From positions 5,120,494 through 5,184,493 of the forward strand of contig QVOM02000115.1 in NCBI GenBank assembly GCA_003586115.2: a DNA stretch of 64,000 nucleotides, written 5' to 3'. This stretch comes from Salvator merianae (taxonomy: Eukaryota > Chordata > Lepidosauria > Squamata > Teiidae). Both the position numbers and the translations under genes were made by a program. A model generated the notes under the pieces. That model was not told where the DNA came from and searched no databases. It saw nothing but the letters and a program-made list of their open reading frames with translations. Shown here piece by piece: positions 12,201 to 26,600 of this stretch. Position 1 is the first letter of the stretch, and each line of letters opens with the position of its first letter.

Positions 12201-15200
12201 CTGCTGTAGCTTGCTACACTGAAAAAAATGGAGAGTTTAACCTGGGCCCATTTCTGCAGCCTTGCACTTCTCAGTCTGCACTTTGTCACACCACGATATC
12301 AGGTCACATTCTGATGTAGCATAGTCTCTGCTAAGTATTCTGGCTGAGTACCTCAGACAGCATCACAAGCAGGAAGTTATTAAGGCTGTAGCTGCTGGCA
12401 GTACTCAGATATCAGAGAACTCTTCATAAGTACTCAAGATACCTTTTAAGATTCAGGGCAGATAAGAGCAGCTTTTGATATGAGTTGTTAAACCTATACA
12501 GTTGTTTCAGCTTTAAGCAGCAGAGGGACACAGAAGCAAAAACAGAGCTCATATGGAATTCAGTCAGAATTATATGGTTAAGACTACAATCATAGCACCA
12601 TAGTTTGGTTCTGATAAACCACCATGGAGCTCAAAATTGTAATTGGCACCTATAGAAAGCTGAGGCTTAGGGAAAGCCATGTAGCTTCCTTATAAAGACA
12701 GTGTTTGTGCAGAGATGAGACTCAGACAACCCATATAAGCCAGTAGACTATAGAGAGGGGCCTCAGTTTACTAATGTGTAAACTGTGGTGCAAAAGATAG
12801 CCCAGGCTAAGTCAATGGCACCTCAGAAGCCAAATCACATTATTCAAAATTTCCAGGGTTACATTAAACAAGTCGCATGTTACCAATCATGTAAAAGCAT
12901 ACAAGGGAAGTCACATTTAGCAACTACGTAAATGCAAAACAGTGTTACACAAGAGATGACTGTATTGTGCACCTCTAGAGTACAAGAATGCACATCTTTA
13001 TAGAAATGATCCTGTATTCTGGTTAAACAACAGAAAGCAGACAGCATTTCCTGTTTAATATTTCTGTAATGTCTCATAGCCTAAATTCTTTTAAAGATTT
13101 TAGCAAAGAATGAATGGTATATAATCCTGGGGAATCAGTAGTAGACATAATGATTAGGCAAAACTTGTTATATTAAAAACCCTTGACAAGGAGAAATCTG
13201 ATTATGAGTAAATGGAAATGCAGTATTAAAAAGAATTGGAAAAGGTTCCAAACTTAGTAATCTCAGAAGGCTTAATGAACAGTATCTTCCGCGTCCCCAC
13301 TAAAACTTTTCTCATATCCTTTCTTAATTTCTATACCCTTTCTTAATTGTAAAATTAGAGTTACTTTTAAAGTCCTTCTGGGCATTGAAGAAGAATTTTG
13401 AAAAAAACAACTAATAAGGCAAATACTTTTTGTAGATGAGACCAGAGAAATCCTGGCAACTAATATGAGACAGGCCTACTTAAGAGCTTTTAAATTCTTT
13501 TCACAGCATGTCTGTTCATAGAAGTGGGTAGTTAGACGTGTTAGTAAGCTAATTCATTTGTGTAGTTCCAGTAGTGTGATTACTTCAGATACTGCACAAG
13601 GCCACTGCGTTTACAGCTGGGATCCAGTATGAAGTGGCATTTCAAAATGGAATCTTTACACCATGGTGCCATAATTCACGTAAACATAGAAGTCTTGTTT
13701 GTTTGGGGGAGATGCTGTGGAGATAACACTTCAAGGCTTTTATCGTAAACGTTTGGGCTGTATTTATATCATCAAGGAATCTTTGATGTGATACCTGCAC
13801 ATGTTTTACCATTATTTCTGTGCATCTGAAAGAATAATTATGCCATTCTTACTTATTAAAGAGTTGAAAGAGGCCTCATATATGAGGGTGAGAGGTGTAG
13901 TTACTTTGAAGAAGAATACTGAAACCTCCAGCTCTTGGACCCCAGCTCCTAACCCCAGCTCTGGGACTTATGCAGAGTCAAGAGCCTGGCAGCATTTGAA
14001 TGGCAGTAGTTCTCCTGCTGGTGCTTTTTGCCAAAACTTAAACATTATTCTATTTGGTGATTTCAGCTGTAAATAAATAAAAGAGTAAAGCAAATGAAAT
14101 CGTTAACTTAGGAAATTATGTCATGTAAACAATCTTGTAGAAAGAAAATGGCTATTGCCAACTGACGAAGAATCTTAGAGGGAGTCTAACAAGGCGATGA
14201 GTTCATATATCTCTTCTGAGCAATATAGCTTCAGATCACGATTCAATATATTGACTTCTTCTGGGCATCATCTTTCAAAATGTTATGAAGAATATTACAA
14301 TCTTCTTTTCATATTTGACTTGCACCGTCATTAACTGATTTGAAAGCAGACCTATTGATTGCACTGCCCTTAAAATGACAGTATCGATGAAGAATCTCCA
14401 GGAAGCAGACACATGCACTCATTAGCAAAATGACTACTTCAATAATCCCATCTTAATAAATTATAAAATCATTAGCAGTTCTGCTTGATGGCAGTTTTTT
14501 GGTTTAACAGTTCACATCTTCTGTAACTTGTAACAGGATTGACTCCTTGAGGAATTGGTTGCAAGTTAGATATTTAAAGAAACTAGAATTCAGGGGTCTG
14601 AGTATTTTTGAGCTTTTGCAAAAATCAAGTAGTCGTTTTCTCCTCTGTTATTATTTGTTGTTCTTGACACAGTTATACCTAGATATCCTCTTGAACCGGT
14701 CGCAGCAGCTTTTCTCAAGCTGCACAGCCAAGTTTGCTGATGGACAACAGTGCTCTGTGCCAGTTTTTGACATTACACATCAGACACCCCTGTGTGAAGA
14801 ACACGCCAAAAAAATGGTGAGTGTATTTGTTAATCAAAAATATTGGAACATGTACACATATGATAGTAGAATTTCTGGCAAATGACTAGATGATAAAGGA
14901 AGACTTTTCTGTCCACTTCCATGTCTTATTTTAAAAGGCTGTCAGCTCTAATTTGAAGTATACTTATGATTTAAAAATACTAAAAATATGAAATATTTTT
15001 ATGAAATATATATATATTTCAAAACAAACCACATCTTGTTATTAAAAAAAATTGAAGGAATTTATGTAAAAACAGGTAAAACGATCAATTTGACTGAAAA
15101 TATAATTTTAAACAGTGGGTAAGAGAGGGGAAGGCATTCATATTGGAAAGGCCTGAGTGAAAATAAATGTTTTCAGTAGACACTACACAAGTATTGCAGA

Positions 15201-18200
15201 AGAAAACACCCTAGAAAATGGGCACCATATCACCTTTGTAGAAGAAAATGCCACGTTGCTAACTTATTTATTTATTTAATTGCAGGTATTATGGAAATAT
15301 ATGTCACAGGCCCATTATAGCTCAACTGAATGCATGCTTATTGGAAATAAATTCACATTAAGTTTAGTATCTTCATTTAATTGTGTGTTGGATTGTAGTT
15401 CAAGAATAATCTCTATTCCCTTAGTGTTTCTTTGTTATGTCTTGATTTTTACACATTTGCCACAGTTACATAGGCAAATGTGGTAGAATGTTTCATCAAG
15501 GCTGAAGCTGAAAAATATTTCACACAATTTATTTCTGGTTTCAAGACTCCATTTATTGTTAAGTGAAACCTAAGGTCAATTTTTAATTCAGATTTTCTTT
15601 TCTGTCAATGTGATGTCTTCCTTGTCTTCCTTTTCATCATGCTCAACACAGGAAAAGTTCTGGTAGCAACTGGAGGCTAGATTTATTTTATTCTAAGACC
15701 ATTACTGTTATTTATTTTAAATATTTATATACCACTTCCCATTAAGATATATTCTCAAATCAGTTGACGAAGAATGAAAAACAGCTAAAATCTTAATAAC
15801 TATATAAAAATCAATAATAGGGGACACAAACAAACAAACATTCACTCTAGAGAGGACTGGGTTCAAAGATAAATTTTCAATTGGCACCTAAAAACCAGAA
15901 GTGTAAGTGCCATAGGAATACTAGAGGGAAAACTGTTCCAGAGGGTAGATACCACTACAGAGAAGCCCCGTGTAGATGCTTGCTTAATAACAGGAAGCTC
16001 ATAATCTTTCACAAATCAGTTCCAAGAACGGTGGGTGGTGTTTTTTTTCATTGTAACACCTTCTTATATACCCTGTTGCAGACATTTGTCCATCACTCTG
16101 AAATTCCAGAATGGTAACTGCTGCATTGAGGCCTCAGTCTTTGGCATTTATGTATGTAGCTCTGTTCTCCAATACAGTGCCTTTCAGGTGGGCTATGATG
16201 AAACCTATCCAAATCATAGAAAATTGCAGGAAAATAAGTTGAAATTTTCTGCCTTTCGGCTTTGAGAGTCCTTCTTTCTGATTCAGTGCCACCCTAAGTC
16301 TTATGTTAGACCAGTCGGATTGGAGTATAGAAATAGTTTGGCTTGAATGAGCTTTGGATTTTTTCTTCTCTCCACCAACAGTGCAAGGCAGAATGCAGCT
16401 TGTTGAGTTCATGAATCATTTTTAAAGGTGTCGGGTATTTTCTTCTGACTTGCATGCCATAGAAATGTCCATGCTTTGGAAAAGGAGGAAAAGAGAAAAA
16501 AGACTTGTCCTTCATGTGTTGTTCCTGTTCTTCCTTTAAAAGGACAACTTCCTGAGAGGAGACAGTTCCCGTAAAGTTCAGCACCAGCAGCAGAGGAAAC
16601 CCAGGAAAAAAACGAAGCCACCTGCGCTTACCAAAAAACACAAGAAGAAGAGAAGACGAGGACCACGACGTCCCCAAAAACCAATTCCTCCTGCTGTGCC
16701 CCAGGGAAACCTCAGTATGCCCACCAGCGTCTCACTGCCAATGGAGATTTCCCATATACGGTCAGAGCCCAGTAATCATCAATTTTTAAACTGAGTGGTG
16801 GGAGTTAGGAAAGGCTAGGTTTGTATTATTTGTGTGAGAGACAAGTTCTACTTTGGGAGTAAGTCCTATTTGAATACTTCAACATTTACTTTCAGGTTAT
16901 GTTGCCATTGTAAACCTATTTATAGAAGACTTTACTGGGAATAGGGTGAGTCATGTGCCAGAATTGGATCTTTTAAGTACAAGGTATTGAAAAAAGTTAA
17001 TAGTGGAGCCTAGATGCTTGTGTAAACTTGAAAAATACGGAAGAATATCTTTGTTAAAAAGGATAAAATCAGGAACAGAGGAGCCGGACAGCCGAATACA
17101 GTGTATATTTCACTTCCTGCTATCACTAAACCAGCAATTGAGAAGCTTACCACGTGCACAATGGGGAGAAAATATTTATGCCCAAGTATCAACCATCATG
17201 ATTGTTCAGTGCCTTTCTGTGATTCACGTAGTTGACAAGAGCTTTAGCCAGACTATTGGGTCAAAAAGGCAGAGTTTATTAATTCAGAAGAAGTATGGTG
17301 AATGAGACCATACAGGGAGGTGCTTGTAAGGTTCAAGAGTTCATAATGTTCATAGAGAGGATGGGAGGAGAAGAGAGTCTCACATAACCCAGAATAACCC
17401 AAGGAAGAAAACAGTTTGTGGTTGGGGAATATTTGAATTTCAGGGTGCATAATTGCCATCAGAAGAAGCAGTAGAAATCAGGTCTTGGAATCAAGCTATT
17501 TTAAAAGCTTTCCTGGTAATTGTATCCTGAAAAGTTGTGTCACATTGTTTCTTTTTCAGCAATCCAGAAAACGGGCTGAATTCACCATGGGCTGAATTCT
17601 GCTAGGGAAGCAGGAAATCCCATAGAATCCTCTAGTGGGAAGAATTCCAACCCAGCGACCCTCTGTGTAAACCTCTAGCTAAGGGATCTCAGTGCAGTAG
17701 TTACACATCAAAGATCCCACACATGTATTTAAATAGTTCAATTCCATTAGGCCCATAGGAAATAATCCATTCAGGAGCATCCTGACTGTGATGATGGTTG
17801 AGATTTGCGTTACAAATGCCATCCTTTCAGTGGGCATGCTCAACTGGTTCTTCAGGCAAATCTGCTCTTTCTGGACAGTAGGCTCTCCACATATCCATCT
17901 GGGATGATGAGATTAACCTTTGGGCTAGGTGTGTGTATGCTTCCAGTGCACCACAATTTCCTAAGGCAAGTTTTTTTCTGTTTTCCAGCCCTGCTTGGTA
18001 GGGCTGCAAGTATCAGTGACCATGAATCATTTACTGGGTATTGTCAGGTAATTTTGAGGCAGGAAAGGAGGACCTAAATTTTAGGAGAAAGTGTGCCTCG
18101 TTTGAAAATGCTTTCTGCTTTCTACTGCCTCCCTCTTTGTCTCTTCTTACCTTAACAAATGGGTGCAGCAGGAGGGACAAATTTAAACTCGCAGATGAAG

Positions 18201-21200
18201 ACTTAGAAAAGAGGCTTCAGAACCAAACTGGAAGGAGGAAGAGCTTTTATTACAGTGTCTTTACTTCAAACAGTGATTCAATAAGGCTACCAAGAGAGAG
18301 GCAAATAGTTGCAAGCAATTGTTCATACACTTTCAGAGTGAACATCATCTTAGTGTGTCTTGCTGCTTCACCAGATCTCCAGGAATCAGGGAAGGGCATT
18401 TATTTTACCTCTTTGCAGAACCAGTTAGTCCTGTAAGTTTCAAATAATGCTACTAAAGTCTTAAGTAAGTATATCTGAATAGAGATAACAGCTCCCGTGT
18501 TATGATGATGGTCAGAAAGTAGCAAATCTCTCCAAAATATTTAGTTAAGGAAAACAAAGACACTTTGATTATTGAAACTGAAGTTAGAGTTCATTGCTTC
18601 AGTCAAAACAATATGCAATTTTTTTTAAAGCCAACTCTCAACTCTACATGGGTCATTTTTATGGCCCTCCTCCTCCTCTGTGGTATGATGCTGCCTGTCA
18701 AGTGTTTTTCCTAATGTAAGTCTCCAATAGTAGTTTCTTGACAAACAGCGACAGTGGCTCGGTAGATTTATACTGTGTTGGCTGAGGTGAAAAAAAAAAA
18801 CTTAAATCACTTTCCTGCAGAAACAGCGCATATCAATCTAGGTATGATGCTAGGCAGGAGTGAATGACTGTCTCCCCTATCCTCCTAGGAGCCCATCCAC
18901 CCCAGAGCTAAGTACAGATGAGCTGCCAGATGACATCGCCAATGACATCACAGACATTCCACATGACCTCGAACTGAATCAGGAGGACTTCTCTGATGTC
19001 TTACCACGGCTGCCTGATGATTTGCAAGACTTTGATTTCTTTGAAGGTACCTGCTATCTTTCTTCTTTTGCAGCGCTGATGGCAAAATGAAGAGAAACAG
19101 TTGTAATGACATGACTTCTGTGAGTCGTGTCATGGTTTCTAAATTAAATTATATAGGAAAATGCTGAAATATGAAAAGTTAAAAACAATGACTCCAGTTA
19201 TTTTACCTGAACTGTTGCCAAGAGGTTGGAGCTTAATATGTTGATACTGAATTTATCAGTATCAAACCAATACTAGTGTTGCCTCAGTGAATTAATCCTA
19301 CTTTGAGAAGAAAGTGATGTGTGTATTACATGATCATGTACCTACCCTTGATTGTTGACTCTTTCATTGTACGAGATCTCCAGGAATCTGGTTTCTGTAT
19401 ATGTTTCCCCCCACAGACAAATACTAACCCTGAGCTACAGATATTTTCTAATTGTCTCTCTTCATATGTTAAAATTTAATCTTTTGTATTTGTGAAAATG
19501 GGATTTTGAAGATCCCCTTAATATAAAAATTATGGTGCTTTGATATCTGTATTGCAAAACTTCTGATTTATTATTAACTTTTTTTACATACCACAGAATT
19601 TTAAATTTTATGATTTTTCAAGAAACCTTTTTAGAAAAAAATATGCTGAAGGAGAAATGAAGGGAGTTAGAAGCAAGTTAACCAGGATTTGAAAAGCTTT
19701 CCCTTCATTCAAGATTATGTGTGACTCTTTTCTGCACTGTATCAGAGGTGGTGTGGGGATTGTAAAATAAATGAGGAAACAAAAGAAAATCAAAAGCCAC
19801 AAAAAAACCTTGAGGTGCCTTAAAAACTATAAGACCCTGAAGTAGATTTTATAGCAAAACACTTTGTTGTTAGATACTATTGAGTTGTGGCTGACTTCTG
19901 GTTGACTGCATGGGCACTTGCATTGGCTGTTTTCTTAGCAGGGATATGGAAGAGGTTTGCCATTGCTACTACTGGGGAGAGGCTGAGAATCCAACCAGCG
20001 ACCCTCTGTTTTCCAGGCAGTCTGCTCTCCCACTGAGCTACAGCCCCTCCCTAGCAAAACACTAATACAAAGCTAATTAAAAATAGTGAACTTAAAAAAC
20101 AAACAAAAAAAAAAAACGTTAAAAGCCAAGGTTTTAGGGCATATCCTTTACCCAAAGCCTTTGTGAAAAGATGTTTCTTAGCTAGGCACTGAGAAGTATG
20201 TAATGATGGTGCCTGATAGACCTTTTAGGGAAATTCATGTCAAAGCCTAGAGACCACCACTAAGAAGGCCCTCTCATAAGTTTCTACTCTTCTGTCAGCG
20301 AACCATTATTAAAATATCCTATGTGTCTGGCCAGAAACAGCTGTCAGAAGGCTGGTTACAGCATTTTACATAAGGTCTTGCTTTCAAGCCATCTTCAAAG
20401 GCACTTCCAAATAGAGCAGATTTCAATGGCCCAATCTGGATGTTACACAGCATAGATGTAGCCAGCCAGTGCTAGAAGCAGGCCCTCATAGCTACTGCAA
20501 GTGACAGAGGTGAGTTCAGGAATACCCGTAAGCTACATCCTTTTCCTTCATAGGTGAATGCAGCATCACCTGAAACAGGGTGATTCTTTACCTTCTAGGC
20601 TCTTAGTACCTCTGCAAGTTGTCTGGATTTACTTTTAAATTTATTTCAGTTACTTTCAGTTTCAGCTTGAGCTGCTTTCCCTGATTTAAATGGAAGAAAA
20701 AGATAGAGCTTGGAGCTGTAGCCGCTGGTGGGCAGTGGAGTTGGATAGAGATAGGGCCAGTGGGACATAAAGTTAGGGCCAGAGGGCTCATACAGCTTGG
20801 TGTGATTATTTCATTTTTCTCTGGGACGAAGAGAAACATTTAATTGAAAAGTATATGCCACAAATTACATCAGCCATCATGAAATGCAGATGCTAGTTAT
20901 TAGAAAGCTTAAATCTGAATAATTCACATAAGAGTTAAGAATGCAATCCAAAGGATGCCTCAGTGGGAACCTAGGTGAACCAAGAAATATCTGGAGTATT
21001 GTGTCCAGTTCTGGGCACCCCAGTTTAAAAAAGACATTGACAAACTGGAACAAGTTCAGAGAAGGGTGACCAAAATGGTGAGTGGTCTGCAAACCATGTC
21101 CTACGAGGAACGGTTAAAGGATCTAGGAATGTTTAGCCTGCAGAAGAGAAGACTGAGAGGAGACATGATAGCTGTTTTCAAGTATCTGAAGGGCTGTCAC

Positions 21201-23561
21201 AGTGCAGAAGGATTGGCCCTATTCTCAGTTGCGCAAGAAGGAAGGACTAGAAACAATGGGATGAAACTTCAAGGGAGTAGATACAGGCTAGATATTAGGA
21301 AAAACTTCCTGACCGTAAGGGCAATCAGTCACTGGAACAGGTTGCCACAGGAGGTGGTGGGATCTCCTTCGCTGGAGGTCTTCAAGGAGAGGCTGGACAG
21401 TTATCTGTCTGGGATGCTTTAGTGAATCCTGCATTGAGCAGGGGGTTGGACTCGATGACCCTAGAGGTCCCTTCCAACTCTGTGATTCTATGATTCTATG
21501 AAAAAATTGCTCTTTTTTATTCTTAATGAATAAATCACAAAGAGGTTATTGTAACACCAGTTTTGTGTCTGTACACTGAACTCAATACATCTTACAAGAA
21601 ATTATGAGAATTACAATCACAAGGCAGGATTTTTTTTAGTTTCTGCAATATCTAGCCACTTGCAAATTAATTTTCTACACAATTTTTAAACTGAGAAGTA
21701 AAACACTGCATTGTGGAATTCTTTCAGCTGGATCTAGGTATCATTAGTGCAAATGTTGTTTCTTGATTTTTGAAGGAATATACAGCAGCCAGACGTCTTT
21801 GCTCTTTGCATTTGATTGGTGAATGATTGTTATTTGTCTTCTTTGGTAGTAACTTTCCCTTGTTGCTTTAGATGGTGACTTATTAGCTTCCTGTTGATTT
21901 GATCTGTCCGTTTTCTTTACTGGCTATCATTGGACCTTGTTCTTGTTAACCTGAAGTGCTAAATCTTTCTGGTCTTTGGGATGTTGAGTGACTTCCACTC
22001 TCCCTAAACTATAGAGGAATTAAGTGAGGCTTGAGGAAGTGTGAAGCTAGTTCTCTCTTTGTTAGAACTCTGGCTTATTTTCTCTTTACTCTTAAGTTGT
22101 TTCTTCTGTGAAGTTTTGACTTGTTTCTTTGTAAAATAGCCCATAGATGAGCTCTACATTTATGTGTCTAATGATAGCTAATTTGTCTGAGTGCCAAGCC
22201 AAATTAAAGAAAGCAAGATAATTTCTGGAATTCAGACAAACCCACTGGCAAGCAAGAACATTTTCACTGAATATGCTACCTGACCTGGTGACAAAACATC
22301 TGCAGAAAGAATATCCATCACAAAGAACTCATATGATGAAGTACTCTAACCCACACTACTATAGGTAGTAAAAGGCTATATTGTTGGATAGTAGTTTTAC
22401 ATAACTCCACTGTAAAAAATTAAGATTAAGGAATGAAATAAATTCTCAGTTACTGTTTACTATTTGTATTGGAGATGACCTGGAAATACCAGATCCTGTA
22501 GTCTAGATCTGGTAGAGAAAAAAATACTCTTGAAGAAGATAGTGTCATTTGATTTCTATATTGTTGCCAGGAAACCTCATAGTTCTGACACTTAGCATAA
22601 ACAAATAGAAACAATACTGTGAAGTAACAAGAACTGCCTATCTCCCTTTCACACTGTGAAAGGGAAGCTGTTTAACATAATATGCTGCCTTCTGTAGTAG
22701 TAGTACTAATAGTATCAGCAGCAGCAGTAAACAAGACTAACAAGATAAGGTAGCCAATAATGGCAGTGGGCACTCAAAGCACACTTGCTTTCATTGCTGC
22801 AGCAATAGAGGAAGGTAGAGGTGCCCAATCTGATAGTGGCAGCAGCAGCAACCAAGGGTGGGTAGCCAATCCTTCACTTTTGACATTGGGAGAGGACGCC
22901 CAACCCCCATCTGACAGCCACTGCTGCTACAGCTGGGAGCGTGCATCAGTCAGTGTGATGCTTCAGTCATCTGAAATGGGATCTTAACACCCATATGTCA
23001 GTGGCAAGGATAGGAGTAGACATCCCCCCACAGATTTTTGACACCAGCTGCAGTCATAGCAAGGAGCGAGATCTTCACAGAAGTAGCTGTTTGGGGGAAA
23101 GAACTAACTTCTGAAAGGAATAGTGAGTATTTCAAGGCAAATCTGCAGACGTTACTAATGGCTGAGTTTTTTTAAAGCGTCCAAGGAGTCAACAAGAAGA
23201 CATGCTCTGACCTGCTAGTGGGGCAGAGCTTTCTCCACATCTGTTATTAGAAACATATTTTTTTGAGGTTTCAGCAAGGCTACTGTAAATTCCTTTATGT
23301 ACATCTTGCAAAGTTTTTTTTTTTCGTATGGGAGATGCTGTTCAGTACCGTAAACCATGTCTTATTCTCCAGGGCCCCTGAAGTACAGTCTGGCTTCTGG
23401 CTTAGTTATCAAACATCTACAGCATGGATTACCGTTCTGCAGATTCTAGAGTCTGCAGGCAGATGGCAGTAACAGAATTTACAGAAAACAGGTTTTTTTC
23501 TTCTTTCTTTTTTTTACTGACCCCTTTCCAGAGAAACATAGGAAAGAGCTGCTTTATAACT

Positions 23562-23623
<62 letters not shown>

Positions 23624-26600
23624 TTCCTTCCTTCCTTCCTTCCTTCCTTCCTTCCTTCCTACCTTCCTTCCTTTCTTAATAATGGATTATGCAGATGAAA
23701 TTCCTTATATAGGCTTTTGTACAGGTGGCTCTACACAGTGGCTTTTGATGGCTAGTAATTAGGGATGTGCATGAAAGCATTTTTTTGTTTTCGTTTCGCA
23801 AAGCCTCGAAGCACCGTAGCTTCGTTTTCGCGCGAAAACATTAATAACGAAAATGTAGACCTTCGTTTTCGCTGCGAAAATCTTCGCAAAAACTGGGGGG
23901 GGGGTACGTTCCTTGTAAAATAAGGGAAATAAGTATTGAGAAACTTACTTCTAACCGGTGGCTGGTTTGTTGGAACATTCAAAGCCACGAAGCTACGTTT
24001 CCTCACTTTCGATCGCGAGGTTGCGTGGAAGGAAATGAATGCTATAATTTCGCTAGTATGCCAGAGAGGCAAAAGCAAGTGAAAGCAAGCGAAAGCAGAA
24101 GGTGGTGTTTTCGCTTTGATTTTTCGCCATTTTCGATGCCATTTCGACACTCATGTCTGTGCGTGCAAGCGCGCCATGTTTTGTCCCTTTAACTATGGCA
24201 CTCGTCGCTGGCTGCCGATCGATTGGGGCAAGGAAATTACCTATTGGCTTGCTTTCTCCTGATTGGCGCTTCGATTTCAAATTTTCCCACCTGGGGTGTT
24301 GGCGCTCTGTTTATTTTTGCAATTACCTGCTGTTGCCATGGAAACAAAAGGTTTTTGTGATTGAAGTGGGTGGGTCCATAGCACCTTATAAAAGCGGCTC
24401 CCGATGAGCCGTTAAGCCTTTTTTATTTCCGTGACGATCGGAGCTAGCTGACTCTTAGCTGATTGACCTGCTGTGCGACTGAAGGAGGAGACGAGACGCC
24501 GGGATTCGATCTCTCATTCTCTCTCTCTTCCGACCCTGTGCTTCCCGTGGTGGGGTGGTTCTCTCTCTCTCATCCCTCCCTTCCTTCCCTTCTGCCTTAT
24601 CTTTCTTTTATTGCTCTTCAGGTAATATCCATTTTCTTCCTCCACCACCCCTTTCTTTCGTATTACTTTGTGGCTGGGGGGATAGCGGAGTGGGGGGGAA
24701 AGGAAGGGGACAGCAGACTGTGAGTGCCAGGGTCTCAGAGTTAGGCGTGTGTGTGCACATAGGCACAGTAGTTCTTATCTTCCCCTAAATAGGGACTTGT
24801 AGTGGGTTTAGGTTAGGATTACAGTTAGGCTAGGCTAACGCTTAGGTCAAGGCAGGTAGGGCTGCTAGTGCAGGGTCCCCAAAACCATCTCCCCCTCCCT
24901 CTGTATTAGTTAACCTTGCCCCCACAGACAATATTGCTGCTTTCATCCCCACCCACCCACCAAATAAATTCTAATAAGGCTCCCCCAAAGTAAGCCTGCT
25001 GCTTCTCTGGGGTAATTCGGTTCACCCAGGTTTGTGTGTGTCTCACAGCAGTGCCATAGCATTCTGCTGGGTGACACACATCCCAAATAAACAGGCACCC
25101 CCCACACCAATTTCTCCTAGGCTACCCGGAGCCTTCACGGCTCCAGCCCCCACCTCACCCCTGCCAGGGCTATAGGGACTTAGCGCTCTCTGTAAAAGTA
25201 ATATAATAACACATAGATGGCTGGGAAGAAGGGCAATAGAGGTAGAGGAATGGCTAGATTCCTAGTACGTAGGGGGGAAGGAAGAGTTGATGCTGCTGGC
25301 CGTGGCAGGCAGGCATCTGAGGGGCCTACTCCCCAAGTCCCTGCCACCAGACGTACAGTCCGTGCAGCGCGCAGGCTAGACTCTCCCCAACGGGAAGCTG
25401 GGCCTGAGCCTGATGCTGGATTGTCTTCCTCAGCAGAGGCGCATAGCTCCCTCCTTCACGCTGAGGAATTGCAGGTTCCTCCAGCAAGGGAAGAGGGGGG
25501 GGTGGAGACGGCTCCAGCTGCCATGGCAGCTGGGCCTCCCCCACCTGTCCCGGGTTCCAGTGCGACCTCGCAGCCCGAGACCGAGGAGGAGCGGGAGCCT
25601 CGCCCTGGTCCTTCTCGGCCCCGGGCTGGGGGGGGGGGGATGGTTCTGGTCCCCAGGAGGAGCCAGCAGCAGCAGAACCATCTCCAGCAGCGAAGCGGGC
25701 ACGTCATGTTAGCCCGGAGGGCAGCGTAGTGTGGAGTCATTTTGAGCTCTGCCCTGATGCTCCAACCTACGCTGCCTGCAAGCACTGCAAGGCACGGGTC
25801 AGCAGGGGGCAGAACATCCGGCGTCTTGGCACCACTGCGTTGTGGAGCCACCTGAGGAGTCGGCACCCTACCGTTCTGCCCCCTGATGACAGCAGTAGGC
25901 CACGCGTGCCTGGGAGTAGCAGTGCTGTGTCAGCCACCCGGCAGACACAGCTACCCGAGCAGTGGTTGCGGAAGGCTGGGGGCTCCTGGGCTGATCGTCG
26001 AGGTAGATCTCGTTTGACTCGGCTCATTGCGGAGATGATCGCCCTCGATGATCAGCCACTCGCCGTGGTGGAGAACATCGGCTTCCGCCGGGTGATCCAG
26101 GAGCTCGCCCCAGACTACAAAATACCCTCACGCACCACGTTCAGCAGGAGCGTGATGCCCTCCCTGTACGAGGTGTGCAGGGAGGCGGTGCAGGTAAGGA
26201 TGGCACGCACTGCCATCCATCCCTGCCCAGTCGTGCATTTCACTGCCGATCTGTGGACCAGCGGCACAGGAATGCATGGCTCCTTCCTCTCCCTCACTGC
26301 GCACTGGTGGGGGGAGGAAAGAGAGGGTGGTGTTTCGGCCAGTGCTGCTGCGCCTTCTCAAGCTCCCTCACAGGCAGTTAAGCCCCTTTGGGCCTTGCTG
26401 CATGTGGAGGAGTTTGACACGAGCCACACTGCCGAACACCTGTCTGAGGCCATGGAGCGTCAGGTGAACGGTTGGTTGAGCCATGAACCGACCCTTTGCC
26501 GTGGCTTCATGGTCACGGACAATGGTAGGAACATAGTTAAGGCAGCCGGCCTGGCGGGGTTTGTGAGCGTCACCTGTATGTCTCACACTCTCCACCTGGT

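Noticed and set aside
23424..23762. 112-residue frame with FLSFFLSF repeats
   Set aside because: It is a translation of the TTTC/TTCC microsatellite.
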